Shown: positions 20,786 through 29,622, counted from the stretch's first letter. The stretch is DNA of 64,000 bases from Nocardioides cavernaquae (GCF_003600895.1 NZ_QYRP01000002.1:992001-1056000); one strand, 5' to 3'. A program made the numbers and translations. Notes: a model not told the origin generated them from the sequence alone.

Positions 20786-22000
20786 TCAGGCGGCGGCCTG
20801 GTCGAGCTCGGCCTGGATCGCCTTGCGGACCTTCCGGCCACCGGTCGACATCTTGTAGAGCTGCGCGACCCGCTTGGGAGCGTTCTTCGGCGTGGTCGAG
20901 GCGAGCCAGCCGTTGGGCAGCGAGAGCCGGATGACCTTGTGCCACGCGCTGCCGAGCTGGCGCGGGAACGAGCCGGTGACGTAGGGCAGGTCGTACTTCT
21001 CGAAGACGGCACGCACCTGGGGAGCGACCTCGGCGTAGCGGCTCGAGGGCAGGTCCGGGTAGATGTGGTGCTCGATCTGGTGGCTCAGGTTGCCCGACAT
21101 CAGGTGCAGGAACTTGCCACCGGAGATGTTGGCGGAGCCGAGCATCTGGCGGAGGTACCACTCGGCCTTGGTCTCGCCCTCGATGGACGCCTTCTCGAAG
21201 ACGCTCACGCCCTCGGGGAAGTGGCCACACATGATGATCGAGTGGCTCCAGATGTTGCGGCTGACGTTGGCGATCACGTTGGCCGCGAGGGTCGGGAGGG
21301 CCGCACCGAACGGCAGCGCGATGAGCGGGTGGACGACGTAGTCCTTGGTCATCTGCTTGCGGATCTTCTGGAGCGTGGCCTTGGCGCCAGCCTTGAACTC
21401 GGCGCTGCGCTCGTCCTTGGGGACCTTGAGGTTCTTGCCCAGCTCGAGGTCGTAGGCCGCGATGCCGTACTCGAAGATCAGCGCGTTGATGACGTTCCAG
21501 AACGGCTGCGCGAGGAAGAACGGGTGCCAGCGCTGGTCCTCGTCGACCCGCATGATCGAGTAGCCGAGGTCGTTGTCCTTGCCGAGCACGTTCGTGAAGT
21601 TGTGGTGCAGCTCGTTGTGGCTGTGCTTCCACGCCGACGACGGGGTGGCGTTGTCCCACTCCCACGTCGAGGAGTGGATCTTCGGGTCGCGCATCCAGTC
21701 CCACTGGCCGTGCATGACGTTGTGCCCGATCTCCATGTTCTCGAGGATCTTGGCGACGGTCAGTCCGACGGTGCCCGCGACGAACAGCGGCGGAAACAGG
21801 CTGCCGAGCAGGGCGGCACGCGAGCCGAGCTCCAGGTACCGCTGGGTCTTGATCAGCTTGCGGATGTACGCCGCGTCGGAGGCGCCGCGGGTGTCGAGGA
21901 CGGACTGGCGGATCGCCTCGAGCTCACGACCCATCTCCTCGATCTGCTCGGAGCTGAGGTGGGCGATCGGGTTGTCGGCGAGCTTCTGAAGGGCAGTCAT
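20786..22000 (-). CDS. Acyl-CoA fatty-acid desaturase (DesA3-like)
   Basis: This is a 404-residue membrane di-iron desaturase. The three histidine clusters are present: H93-NVM-H97, H128-NEL-HH (132-133), and HQIEHH near 306-311. Hydrophobic stretches are at about 58-82 and in the GAALPTLAANVIANV region. The pattern and the length fit the actinobacterial stearoyl-CoA delta-9 desaturase group (mycobacterial DesA3), which introduces a double bond into membrane acyl chains with electrons from a dedicated reductase. That reductase is encoded 24 bases upstream. AGGAGATCACG before the ATG is a good ribosome site. It is regulated presumably with the reductase from the promoter near 23200. Confidence 0.95.
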   Translation of the reverse strand: MTALQKLADNPIAHLSSEQIEEMGRELEAIRQSVLDTRGASDAAYIRKLIKTQRYLELGSRAALLGSLFPPLFVAGTVGLTVAKILENMEIGHNVMHGQWDWMRDPKIHSSTWEWDNATPSSAWKHSHNELHHNFTNVLGKDNDLGYSIMRVDEDQRWHPFFLAQPFWNVINALIFEYGIAAYDLELGKNLKVPKDERSAEFKAGAKATLQKIRKQMTKDYVVHPLIALPFGAALPTLAANVIANVSRNIWSHSIIMCGHFPEGVSVFEKASIEGETKAEWYLRQMLGSANISGGKFLHLMSGNLSHQIEHHIYPDLPSSRYAEVAPQVRAVFEKYDLPYVTGSFPRQLGSAWHKVIRLSLPNGWLASTTPKNAPKRVAQLYKMSTGGRKVRKAIQAELDQAAA

Positions 22001-22024
22001 CGTGATCTCCTGGGTGATCGAGGA

Positions 22025-23161
22025 TCAGTGGTCGAGGTGGCAGGCGCCGGCGGCGGCGCTGATGCAGGTCTGGATCTTGACCGGGCCGGTCATGGCGTCG
22101 GCGGTGATGACGTCTCCGGTGCGGAGGTCGCGCACGGCGCCCTCCTTGAGCGGAAGGACGCAGCCCATGCAGATGCCCATCCGGCAGCCGCTGGGCATGA
22201 GGACGCCGGCCTCTTCGGCGGCGTCGAGGAGCGTGGTGGAGCCAGCGGCCTCGACTTCGACACCGCTCACGTGGAGCGTGCCGCCGTCGCCGGCGTTGAT
22301 GGTCGTGACGCGGAACTGCTCGGTCTGGAGCGGCAGGCCCTTGGCCTCGTGGTGCGCCTCGAGGGCGGACAGCAGGCCACCCGGACCACAGGCGTACGTC
22401 GAGCGCTCGGCCAGGTCGGGCACGAGCGAGCCGAGGGAGTCGACGTCGAGCACGCCGTGCTCGTCGTCGTAGCGGGCGATGAGGTTGATCGCGTCCGCTG
22501 CATCCAACGCGCGAAGGTCCGCCAGGAAGATCGAGTCCGGCTCGCTCGGCGCGACGTGGACGACGGTGATGTCGAGGCCTTCGCTGCGCTCGGGCTTCAG
22601 GACACCCTCGTCGGTGGAAGGGAAGAGGTTGCGCAGCATGCCGACCACCGGCGTGACACCGGAGCCGGCGGTCACGAAGAGCAGCTTGCCGGTGGTGGTC
22701 AGGTCAAGGACGAACTCGCCGGCCGCCTGCTCGAGGTGGACCAGCGTGCCCGGCTCGGTGCGGTGCACCAGGAAGTTGCTGACCTTGCCGTCCGGCACCG
22801 CCTTGACGGTGACCGAGATCAGGCCGTCGCGGCGCGGGCCGTGCGTCAGGGAGTAGGCGCGCCAGTGGCGGACGCCGTCGACGTCGATGCCGATGCGGAC
22901 GTACTGACCGGGGATGTGGCCCGCCCAGTCGGCACCGGGCTTGATCACGATGGTGGCCGCGTCGCGGGTCTCCGGCTCGACGGCGACGATGCGACCGCGG
23001 AGGTCGGCACCGGAGCGGAGCGGAGCGAAGAGGTCGAGGTAGTCGGCGGGCAGCAGCGGCGTGGTGGCTGCCTCGAAGGCACGGGTGAGGCGGTGCGCCA
23101 GGCGCGGGCGGCGCTCGGCCGTGGCCGGGGCGGCGTCTGAGGTGAGGAACATCGAGCTCAT
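22025..23161 (-). CDS. Ferredoxin-type reductase, electron donor of the desaturase
   Basis: This oxidoreductase of about 378 residues has three parts. The FAD-binding domain carries YVRIGIDVDGVRHWRAYSLT, the NAD(P)-binding domain LLFVTAGSGVTPVVGMLRNL, and a C-terminal plant-type 2Fe-2S domain CRMGICMGC plus a later Cys in IQTCISA. This order (reductase then ferredoxin) matches the mycobacterial partner of DesA3, which passes NADPH electrons to the desaturase. The ATG at 23161 (MSSMFLTS) was chosen; seven further codons upstream are possible but lack support. It is first in a two-gene operon with the desaturase and divergent from a PucR-like regulator. Confidence 0.94.
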   Translation of the reverse strand: MSSMFLTSDAAPATAERRPRLAHRLTRAFEAATTPLLPADYLDLFAPLRSGADLRGRIVAVEPETRDAATIVIKPGADWAGHIPGQYVRIGIDVDGVRHWRAYSLTHGPRRDGLISVTVKAVPDGKVSNFLVHRTEPGTLVHLEQAAGEFVLDLTTTGKLLFVTAGSGVTPVVGMLRNLFPSTDEGVLKPERSEGLDITVVHVAPSEPDSIFLADLRALDAADAINLIARYDDEHGVLDVDSLGSLVPDLAERSTYACGPGGLLSALEAHHEAKGLPLQTEQFRVTTINAGDGGTLHVSGVEVEAAGSTTLLDAAEEAGVLMPSGCRMGICMGCVLPLKEGAVRDLRTGDVITADAMTGPVKIQTCISAAAGACHLDH

Positions 23162-23227
23162 GCCCTTAAGTCTGGGGACCAAGCGGGTTAAACTCCTGAC
23201 CTGAGCCGGTGAATCTGGACGGCTTTA

Positions 23228-23244
23228 TTGTTCATAATGAACAA
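23228..23244. promoter_or_regulatory. Palindromic operator between desaturase operon and regulator
   Basis: TTGTTCATAATGAACAA is a perfect 17-base palindrome with one central base. It lies 15 bases before the regulator's GTG and 67 bases before the reductase start, in the divergent promoter region. It is AT-rich against a GC-rich background, so it may overlap a -10 region. It is the best candidate site for the regulator encoded next to it. Confidence 0.7.
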
Positions 23245-23258
23245 ATCAAGGAGTCGCC

Positions 23259-24446
23259 GTGACCGAGGGCCCGCTCGCCGAACCGCTCAGCCTGACCCCT
23301 GAGCAGGTCACCGCACTGCGCGGGCGTCTCCCCCGAGTAGGCGAGAAGGTCGTGGCTGCGGTGATCGCCGAGGTCCCGAGCTACTCGGTGCCCTTCCAGG
23401 GACGGATGGGCCGCACCATCGAGGGAGCAGTCACCCTCGCCCTCTCCGGCTTCCTCGACATGGCGGTCAACTCGGCCGCGAGCGGCACGAGCGGCACTCG
23501 CGAGCGGCCCCAGCAGGTCTTCGACGCGGCGTACGCGCTGGGCCGGGGCGAGGCGAGGTCGGGCCGGACGATGGATGCCCTCACCGCGGCGTACCGGATC
23601 GGGACGGCGACCGCCTGGCGCGAGATGAGCCGCACCGCCGTGTCGCACGGACTGCCCGCGGAGGGCCTGGTGCGGTTCGCCGAGCTGGTCTTCGACTACC
23701 TCGACCAGATCTCTGCGGTGAGCGTCGCGGGGCACGCCGACGAGCTCGCCCGGACCGGCCGGCTGCGCGAGCGACACCTGTCCGAGCTGGCCGTCGCCCT
23801 GCTCGCCGGACGCGAGAAGGAGCGGCTGGAGCAGCTCGCCGAGCAGGCCGAGTGGAACGCACCTGCGTCCCTGACCGCAGTCCTCCTCCCCCAGTCGGCG
23901 GCCCGGGCGACGCGCCCGCTTCTCGACCCGCGCACGCTCGAGCTGGCCGGCGACGTCGAGGCGCTCGACGGGTGGCCCGACCACGCCGTCCTGCTCGTGC
24001 CTGGACGATCACGCGCTGCCGTCCTGCGGTCCCTCGGCGAGGTGCCCGGAGTGGTCGGGCCGACCGTTCCCTGGACGGCGGCTTCCCGGTCGTTCCACCG
24101 CGCCCTTCGTGCACTTGAGCTCGGCCTGGCCGCCGAGTCGCAGGCACTGGTGGACACCGAGACCCGACTGGCCGAGCTGGTGGTCCGCGCGGACCCGTCG
24201 GCCCACGAGGACCTGCGCGCCCAGGTGCTCGCACCCCTCGCCGACGCCCGTCCCGCTGCCGCGGAGAAGCTGACCGAGACCCTGCGCGCCTGGCTGCTGC
24301 ACCAGGGGCGTCGCGACGACATCGCCGAGGCGCTGTTCGTGCACCCGCAGACCGTCCGCTACCGCATGGGGCAGCTGCGCGAGATCTTCGGCGACCGCCT
24401 CGAGGATCCCTCGTTCGTGCGCGACGCGACCATCGCCCTGTCCTGA
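23259..24446 (+). CDS. PucR/CdaR-type helix-turn-helix regulator
   Basis: This 395-residue protein has a C-terminal PucR-type HTH_30 domain, about 340-390, seen as LHQGRRDDIAEALFVHPQT followed by VRYRMGQLREIFGDRL. The N-terminal half (about 10-170) is helical and resembles the RsbRD/putative sensor domains of these regulators. A middle GGDEF-like CdaR region is weakly visible. The start is GTG at 23259 with AAGGAG upstream. It is divergent from the desaturase/reductase operon across a perfect palindrome, so it likely controls membrane unsaturation; whether as activator or repressor is not visible. A Cys-free, soluble protein. Confidence 0.88.
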   Translation: MTEGPLAEPLSLTPEQVTALRGRLPRVGEKVVAAVIAEVPSYSVPFQGRMGRTIEGAVTLALSGFLDMAVNSAASGTSGTRERPQQVFDAAYALGRGEARSGRTMDALTAAYRIGTATAWREMSRTAVSHGLPAEGLVRFAELVFDYLDQISAVSVAGHADELARTGRLRERHLSELAVALLAGREKERLEQLAEQAEWNAPASLTAVLLPQSAARATRPLLDPRTLELAGDVEALDGWPDHAVLLVPGRSRAAVLRSLGEVPGVVGPTVPWTAASRSFHRALRALELGLAAESQALVDTETRLAELVVRADPSAHEDLRAQVLAPLADARPAAAEKLTETLRAWLLHQGRRDDIAEALFVHPQTVRYRMGQLREIFGDRLEDPSFVRDATIALS

Positions 24447-24459
24447 TCGAGCAGCAGAA

Positions 24460-24510
24460 CTGGGGTCCACCCCAGTACCCGGCACGCCCCGTGTGGGCTG
24501 GGGTCCCCAG
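24460..24510. terminator. Two small inverted repeats after the PucR-like gene
   Basis: CTGGGGT-CC-ACCCCAG at 24460-24475 starts 14 bases after the stop codon, and CTGGGG-T-CCCCAG at 24498-24510 follows. The first fits a short terminator hairpin; the second may be a terminator or an operator for the next gene, which starts at 24564. Confidence 0.5.
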
Positions 24511-24563
24511 ACCCGCCCCGATTCCGCTCCCCGCGCGGCCCCGAAGCCGCGAGCATCGAAACC

Positions 24564-25646
24564 ATGAATCGGACGCGCCTGGCAGCAGTACCGGTCGCGA
24601 TGCTCGGGATCGTGGCAAGCGGATCGGTCGCGGCGGCAACGCCGAGCGACCCCGACCCGGTGGACAGCACCTCCACCAGTGCGCCGCCCGTCTCCCGCCA
24701 GATCCCACGCGGGGCCGGTCCCCGGTCAGCAGGCGACGAGAACCTGCTGGACGTGCCGGAGCGCGCCCTCGCGGCGTACCAGCGCGCGGCCGCTGTCATG
24801 GCGCCCGCCGACGCCGACTGCCACCTCTCCGCCGAGCTGCTTGCCGCCGTCGGTCGGGTCGAGTCCGACCACGGCAGGTACGACGCGTGGCGCCTCGGCC
24901 CGAGGGCCCGGATGTTCCCCACCCTGATCGGATCTCCCGTGCCGACGACCTCGCGCCAGGCACCGGCCACCCCGGTGGCAGACACCGATGGCGGGGTCTT
25001 CGACCACGACGACGCCGCCGACCACCCGCTCGGCCCGCTGCAGATCCTCCCCGGCGTGTGGCGCCAGGTTGCGGTCGACGGCGACGGCGACGGGCAGCGG
25101 AGCCCCGACGACCTCGATGACGCGGCCCTGGGACTGGCCATCGCCCTGTGCGACGGCGACCTCGACCTCGCCACGCCCGCGGGGCAGGACGAGGCACTGA
25201 GCCGGCTCAACATCCGTGCGCGCTACCTCCGGGCGGTCGAGGCCTTCCGCTCGGCGTACGCGGCACCGCTCCCCGTCACCCCCGTGACCGTCTACGCGAT
25301 CGGAACGATCGTCACGCCGCCCGAGGTGGAGCCGAGCGACGAGCCGACCAAGGACGCCAAGGAGACCGAGCCGACGAAGCCCGCGCCTGCCTCCCAGCCG
25401 GGGCACACCCCGTCGACCTCCGGGCCGACCTCGGGACCCGCCACGCCGACCTCGCCGACGCCCACTCCGACCCCGACGCCCACTCCGACTCCGGTTGAGC
25501 CGACCCCGACGCCGGAGCCCACGCCGGAGCCCACGCCGGATCCCGTGCCGGAGCCCACCGCGACGGAGTCATCCGAGCCGGCGCCCGACGCCACGCGCGA
25601 ATCTGCACCCGCGCCGACCGAGAGCGTGGACGCGCCCGCCGAGTGA
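24564..25646 (+). CDS. Secreted lytic-transglycosylase-like protein with Pro/Thr-rich tail
   Basis: This 360-residue exported protein has an N-terminal signal peptide (MNRTRLAAVPVAMLGIVASG, cleavage probably after SVAAA). It is followed by a domain resembling actinobacterial membrane-bound or soluble lytic transglycosylases: LSAELLAAVGRVESDHGRY, with the catalytic Glu at about 100, a GPLQILPGVWRQVAVDGDGD segment and a calcium-like Asp-rich loop. Such enzymes cleave the glycan strands of peptidoglycan. From about residue 255 to the end the chain is a Pro/Thr/Glu repeat region (PTPTPTP units), probably a wall-spanning linker. No anchor follows it. It is encoded alone. Confidence 0.85.
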   Translation: MNRTRLAAVPVAMLGIVASGSVAAATPSDPDPVDSTSTSAPPVSRQIPRGAGPRSAGDENLLDVPERALAAYQRAAAVMAPADADCHLSAELLAAVGRVESDHGRYDAWRLGPRARMFPTLIGSPVPTTSRQAPATPVADTDGGVFDHDDAADHPLGPLQILPGVWRQVAVDGDGDGQRSPDDLDDAALGLAIALCDGDLDLATPAGQDEALSRLNIRARYLRAVEAFRSAYAAPLPVTPVTVYAIGTIVTPPEVEPSDEPTKDAKETEPTKPAPASQPGHTPSTSGPTSGPATPTSPTPTPTPTPTPTPVEPTPTPEPTPEPTPDPVPEPTATESSEPAPDATRESAPAPTESVDAPAE

Positions 25647-25682
25647 CCGGGCCTCAGGGCTCCAGCCGGTCAGGCAGGAAGC

Positions 25683-26834
25683 TCAGGGCTGGGCGGCTGC
25701 GCCCGACTCGATCAGGGCGTCGACGTCGTCGATGCCCCAGGCCGCGAGCGCGTCGCGGGTGTGGCTGCCCGCCGCGGCCGCGGGCATGCCGATGCTCGGG
25801 GCCGTCCGCGAGAAGCGGGGGGCGGGAGCCGGCTGCAGCATGCCGTCGCGGTCGGCGTACACGCCGCGGGCCTTCATGTGCGGGTGCTCAGCCGCCTCGG
25901 GGATGGTCAGGATCGGCGCGACGCAGGCGTCGGTGCCCTCGAAGACCGCGGTCCACTCGGCCATCGTCCTCGTCCTGAAGGTGCGGGCGATCAGGTCGCG
26001 CAGCTCCTCGACCCGGTCGAACTCGAACTGCTGCGGCGCGGACTCCGCGATGCCCAGCAGGTCGACGAACGCCGCGAAGAACTGCGGCTCGATCGCACCG
26101 ACGCTCATGTGCCGGCCGTCCGAGGTCTCGTAGACGTCGTAGAAGGCGGCGGCACCGTCGAGCATGCCACTGGCGCGCTGGTCCGGCTGGGCCAGGCCGA
26201 TGCCGACCATCAGGGCACCCATCGCGTTGAGGTGAGCCGTGCCGTCCACGATCGCAGCGTCGACGACCTGTCCCTGGCCGGAGATGCGCGCCTCGAGCAG
26301 TGCGGCGAGCACGCCGACAACGAGGTACATCGAGCCGCCACCGAAGTCGCCCAGCAGGTTGGCAGGGAACTGCGGCCGCGTCTTGTCCTGGCCCATGGCG
26401 AAGAGGGCACCGGCGATGGAGATGTAGTTCATGTCGTGCCCGGCGGCCTGCGCGAGCGGCCCGTCCTGGCCCCACCCGGTCATCCGTCCGTAGACCAGCT
26501 TCGGGTTGCGGGCGAAGCAGTCCTCAGGGCCGAGCCCGAGGCGCTCGGTCACACCCGGGCGGTTCCCTTCGATCAGGACGTCGGCGCTCTCGACGAGCTT
26601 CAGCACCGTCTCGACCGCGGCCGGGTCCTTGAGGTTGAGCGCGATCGTCGGGCGGCCACGACCCATGAAATCCTTCTCGCCGAACGACAGCATCTGGCCG
26701 CCCGGGCGGTCGATGCGGATGACATCCGCACCGAGGTCCGCCAGCGTCATGCACGCATGCGGACCCGGACCGATGCCGGCGAGCTCGACGATCTTGACTC
26801 CACGCAGCGGGCCCGTGCCCTGACCAAGTTCCAT
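25683..26834 (-). CDS. CaiB/BaiF family CoA-transferase (alpha-methylacyl-CoA racemase-like)
   Basis: This 383-residue family III CoA-transferase opens LRGVKIVELAGIGPGPHACM. The conserved AGHDMNYISIAGAL carries His133/Asp134, the position of the racemase acid-base pair, and GNRPGVTERLGLG is also typical. These features and the length favour alpha-methylacyl-CoA racemase, which epimerises branched acyl-CoAs before beta-oxidation; a formyl/acyl CoA-transferase is the alternative. ATG at 26834 was chosen since the family begins at this point. The upstream ORF extension runs through the palindrome at 26849-26867. It is divergent from the PadR-fadH operon. Confidence 0.9.
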   Translation of the reverse strand: MELGQGTGPLRGVKIVELAGIGPGPHACMTLADLGADVIRIDRPGGQMLSFGEKDFMGRGRPTIALNLKDPAAVETVLKLVESADVLIEGNRPGVTERLGLGPEDCFARNPKLVYGRMTGWGQDGPLAQAAGHDMNYISIAGALFAMGQDKTRPQFPANLLGDFGGGSMYLVVGVLAALLEARISGQGQVVDAAIVDGTAHLNAMGALMVGIGLAQPDQRASGMLDGAAAFYDVYETSDGRHMSVGAIEPQFFAAFVDLLGIAESAPQQFEFDRVEELRDLIARTFRTRTMAEWTAVFEGTDACVAPILTIPEAAEHPHMKARGVYADRDGMLQPAPAPRFSRTAPSIGMPAAAAGSHTRDALAAWGIDDVDALIESGAAAQP

Positions 26835-26848
26835 GACGGAGACAGTAC

Positions 26849-26867
26849 CGGGGACACGGTGTCCCCG
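26849..26867. promoter_or_regulatory. Palindromic operator upstream of the CoA-transferase gene
   Basis: CGGGGACAC-G-GTGTCCCCG is a perfect 19-base palindrome starting 15 bases upstream of the CoA-transferase ATG, within the divergent promoter region shared with the PadR gene. The inner ACAC-N-GTGT matches the core of the fadA palindrome at 6680-6694, hinting at the same or a related regulator. Confidence 0.65.
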
Positions 26868-26894
26868 TAACTGGGACATCACATCCCGAAGGCT

Positions 26895-26908
26895 TGCAAC
26901 TTGTTGCA
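26895..26908. promoter_or_regulatory. Candidate PadR operator before the PadR-fadH operon
   Basis: TGCAAC-TT-GTTGCA is an inverted repeat of six-base arms spaced by two, ending 21 bases before the PadR ATG. This is a plausible autoregulatory site for the PadR protein, separate from the GC-rich palindrome on the other side of the promoter region. Confidence 0.55.
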
Positions 26909-26929
26909 TAGGTGCCGCACACTCGTCCC

Positions 26930-27502
26930 ATGGCCCTCGAGCACGCGATCCTCGTCTCCCTGCGCGAACGCGCAGCGAGCGGCAGCGAGCTCACCCGCAG
27001 GTTCGACAAGTCGTTCGGCTACTTCTGGTCGGCCACACACCAGCAGATCTACCGGACGCTGGCCCGCATGGAGGCCGACGGTTGGATCGCCTCGGTCGTC
27101 GTGCCCCAGCAGGGCAAGCCCGACACCAAGGTGTACGACGTCGCCGACCGTGGCGCCGAGGTCCTCGCCGCGTGGCTGGTCGAACCCACGCCGGCGACTC
27201 CGCTCCGCAGCGACCTGGGCGTGAAGCTCCGTGGCGCGTCATTCGCCGGCGACCGGGATGCCGTCCTCGACGTCGTACGCGGGCAGCTCGCCGACCACCA
27301 CGCCCGCCTGGACCTCTACCGGCAGATGTGCAAGCAGCAGTTCCCCGAGCCCGAGCTGCTCCGCGGCGCCGACCTCGACCGCTATCTCGTCCTCCGGGGC
27401 GGGATCCGGTTCGAGGAAGGCTGGATCGGCTGGCTCACCGAATACGTCACCGCTCACGAGATGGCCTCGTCGAGCTCGCCCCTCCCCCAGAAGGACGCAT
27501 GA
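26930..27502 (+). CDS. PadR family transcriptional regulator
   Basis: This 190-residue regulator begins MALEHAILVSLRERAASGSE and has a PadR-type winged helix with FWSATHQQIYRTLARMEADG as recognition region and the C-terminal helical dimerisation domain. It differs from the other PadR protein in this window in its longer C-terminus. ATG at 26930 is preferred over one six codons earlier, since the family motif starts here. Its stop overlaps the fadH ATG (ATGA), so the two are coupled. It probably senses an acyl-CoA or related compound and controls fadH, and perhaps the divergent CoA-transferase. Confidence 0.9.
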   Translation: MALEHAILVSLRERAASGSELTRRFDKSFGYFWSATHQQIYRTLARMEADGWIASVVVPQQGKPDTKVYDVADRGAEVLAAWLVEPTPATPLRSDLGVKLRGASFAGDRDAVLDVVRGQLADHHARLDLYRQMCKQQFPEPELLRGADLDRYLVLRGGIRFEEGWIGWLTEYVTAHEMASSSSPLPQKDA

Positions 27503-29526
27503 TGACTGAGTACCCCCACCTCCTGTCCCCGCTGAAGGTCGGCACGACCGAGCTGCGCAACCGCGTCGTCATGGGCTCGATGCACAACGGTCTCGAGGAC
27601 AAGGTCGCTGACATCCCGAAGCAGGCGGCGTTCTTCGCCGAGCGTGCAGCGGGCGGCGTCGGCCTCATCGTCACCGGCGGCTACGCACCCGAGTGGCAGG
27701 GCTGGGTCAAGCCGTTCGCGGGCGGCATGCGCACCCGCAAGGACGCCATGCACCACCGCGAGATCACGGCCGCCGTCCACGAGCACGGCGCCAAGATCGT
27801 GATGCAGATCCTGCACACGGGCCGCTACTCCTACCAGCCGTTCAGCATCTCCGCCTCGGCGATCAAGGCTCCGATCAACCCCTTCAAGCCGAAGGCGATG
27901 TCGGACAAGCGGATCCAGAAGACCATCAAGGCCTTCGCCCGCTCCGCCTGGCTGGCCCAGAAGGCCGGCTACGACGGCGTGGAGATCATGGGCTCCGAGG
28001 GCTACCTGATCAACCAGTTCCTCGCCGAGCGCACCAACAAGCGCACCGATCGCTGGGGCGGCTCACCGGAGAACCGTCGCCGCCTCCCCCTCGAGATCGT
28101 GAAGGCCACGCGCAAGCTGGTCGGCCCCGACTTCATCCTGCAGTACCGGATCTCGCTGCTCGAGCTGGTCGAGGGCGGCCAGACCTGGGACGACACCGTG
28201 GCCCTGGCCAAGGAGCTCGAGGCCGCCGGCGTCGACATCTTCAACACCGGCATCGGCTGGCACGAGGCCCGGGTCCCCACGATCATCACGCAGGTCCCGC
28301 GCGGTGCCTGGATCGACAGCACCTCGGCGCTCAAGCCGCACGTGAGCGTCCCGGTCATCGCCTCCAACCGGATCAACACCCCGGAGTTGGCCGAGCAGAT
28401 CCTCGTCAACGGCCACGCCGACGCGGTCTCGATGGCCCGCCCGTTCCTCGCCGACTCCGAGTTCGTCAACAAGGCCGCAACGGGCCGGGCCGACGAGATC
28501 AACATCTGCATCGCCTGCAACCAGGCCTGCCTCGACCACGCGTTCAAGAACCAGAAGGTCTCCTGCCTGGTCAACCCGCGTGCGGGTCGCGAGACTGAGC
28601 TGATCCTGACCCCGACCCGCTCGAAGAAGAAGGTCGCCGTCGTCGGCGCCGGCCCCGCCGGACTCTCTGCCGCGGTCTCCGCGGCCGAGCGCGGCCTCGA
28701 CGTCGCCCTCTTCGAGAAGAGCTCCGAGATCGGCGGCCAGTTCCGCCTCGCCATGCAGGTGCCCGGCAAGGAGGACTTCAAGGACTCCGTGCGCTACTTC
28801 GGGCGTCGGCTCGAGGTGCTCGGCGTCGACGTCCGCCTCAACACGGTCGCTGACCCGGCCGCGCTGGCCGGCTTCGACGAGGTCATCATCGCCACCGGCG
28901 TCGAGCCGCGCATGCCCTCCATCCCGGGCATCGACCACCCCAAGGCTGTGTCCTACGCAGACGTCCTCGACGGCAAGGTCGTCCCGGGCAAGAAGGTCGC
29001 CGTGATCGGTGCCGGCGGCATCGGCGTCGACATCTCGGTGTTCCTGACGCACGAGGAGGAGACCCTCGACGAGTGGAAGGCGCACTGGGGCGTCGGCGAC
29101 CCGGCCATCGACGAAGGCGGCCTGACCGAGAAGAAGCCGCGCAACCCCGCCCGTGAGGTGTGGCTGCTGCAGCGCAAGACCTCCCGCATCGGCAAGGGCC
29201 TGGGCAAGACGTCCGGCTGGGCGCACATGGCGCACCTCAAGCAGGACGGCGTCCACCAGATCACCGGTGCGTCGTACGACCTGATCGACGACGCCGGCCT
29301 GCACATCACCATCACGTCCAAGGATGGCGAGGTCACGAAGCAGGTGCTCGATGTCGACCACGTCGTCATCTGCGCCGGCCAGGAGTCCGTGCGGGGTCTG
29401 TACGACGACCTCGTGGCTGCCGACAAGGCCGAAGGCCTGCACCTGATCGGTGGCGCTGACGTCGCCGCCGAGCTCGACGCGAAGCGTGCGATCAAGCAGG
29501 GCACGGAGACCGCCGCGGCCCTCTGA
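27499..29526 (+). CDS. fadH: 2,4-dienoyl-CoA reductase (NADPH), FMN/FAD/4Fe-4S
   Basis: This is a 675-residue OYE-type flavoenzyme. The N-terminal TIM barrel (about 1-330) carries the active-site ILHTGRYSY and QFLAERTNKRTDRWGGS. The iron-sulfur motif C-X2-C-X3-C-X11-C starts at about residue 337 in ICIACNQACLDHAF. The C-terminal FAD/NADPH domains have VAVVGAGPAGLSAAVSAAERG and VAVIGAGGIGVDIS. This is the layout of FadH, which reduces 2,4-dienoyl-CoA from unsaturated fatty acids; related enzymes act on other enones. Start 27499 overlaps the PadR stop; an ATG one codon later is equally possible. A strong hairpin follows the gene. Confidence 0.93.
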   Translation: MMTEYPHLLSPLKVGTTELRNRVVMGSMHNGLEDKVADIPKQAAFFAERAAGGVGLIVTGGYAPEWQGWVKPFAGGMRTRKDAMHHREITAAVHEHGAKIVMQILHTGRYSYQPFSISASAIKAPINPFKPKAMSDKRIQKTIKAFARSAWLAQKAGYDGVEIMGSEGYLINQFLAERTNKRTDRWGGSPENRRRLPLEIVKATRKLVGPDFILQYRISLLELVEGGQTWDDTVALAKELEAAGVDIFNTGIGWHEARVPTIITQVPRGAWIDSTSALKPHVSVPVIASNRINTPELAEQILVNGHADAVSMARPFLADSEFVNKAATGRADEINICIACNQACLDHAFKNQKVSCLVNPRAGRETELILTPTRSKKKVAVVGAGPAGLSAAVSAAERGLDVALFEKSSEIGGQFRLAMQVPGKEDFKDSVRYFGRRLEVLGVDVRLNTVADPAALAGFDEVIIATGVEPRMPSIPGIDHPKAVSYADVLDGKVVPGKKVAVIGAGGIGVDISVFLTHEEETLDEWKAHWGVGDPAIDEGGLTEKKPRNPAREVWLLQRKTSRIGKGLGKTSGWAHMAHLKQDGVHQITGASYDLIDDAGLHITITSKDGEVTKQVLDVDHVVICAGQESVRGLYDDLVAADKAEGLHLIGGADVAAELDAKRAIKQGTETAAAL

Positions 29527-29565
29527 GCCTCCGGCAGGTCTGCGCGCGACGACGAGCGACAGCTT

Positions 29566-29604
29566 GGGCCCGCGACACTCGCTTCGGCGGTGTGTCGCGG
29601 GCCC
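29566..29604. terminator. Bidirectional terminator between fadH and pirin genes
   Basis: GGGCCCGCGACAC (29566-29578) pairs perfectly with GTGTCGCGGGCCC (29592-29604) across a 13-base loop. It lies between two convergent genes, 40 bases after the fadH stop. Confidence 0.8.
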
Positions 29605-29622
29605 TTGCCGTCGTTGCGGGCC

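Noticed and set aside
20762..23140. A 792-codon open frame on the + strand opposite desaturase and reductase.
   Set aside because: Same reason: it is the complement of recognised histidine boxes and 2Fe-2S motifs, with no features of its own.
25438..25560. Repeat DNA at the end of the lytic-transglycosylase-like gene, considered as a CRISPR-like or minisatellite array.
   Set aside because: The units (CCGACGCCCACTCC-like) are continuous Pro/Thr codons in frame with no spacers, so they are a coding linker.
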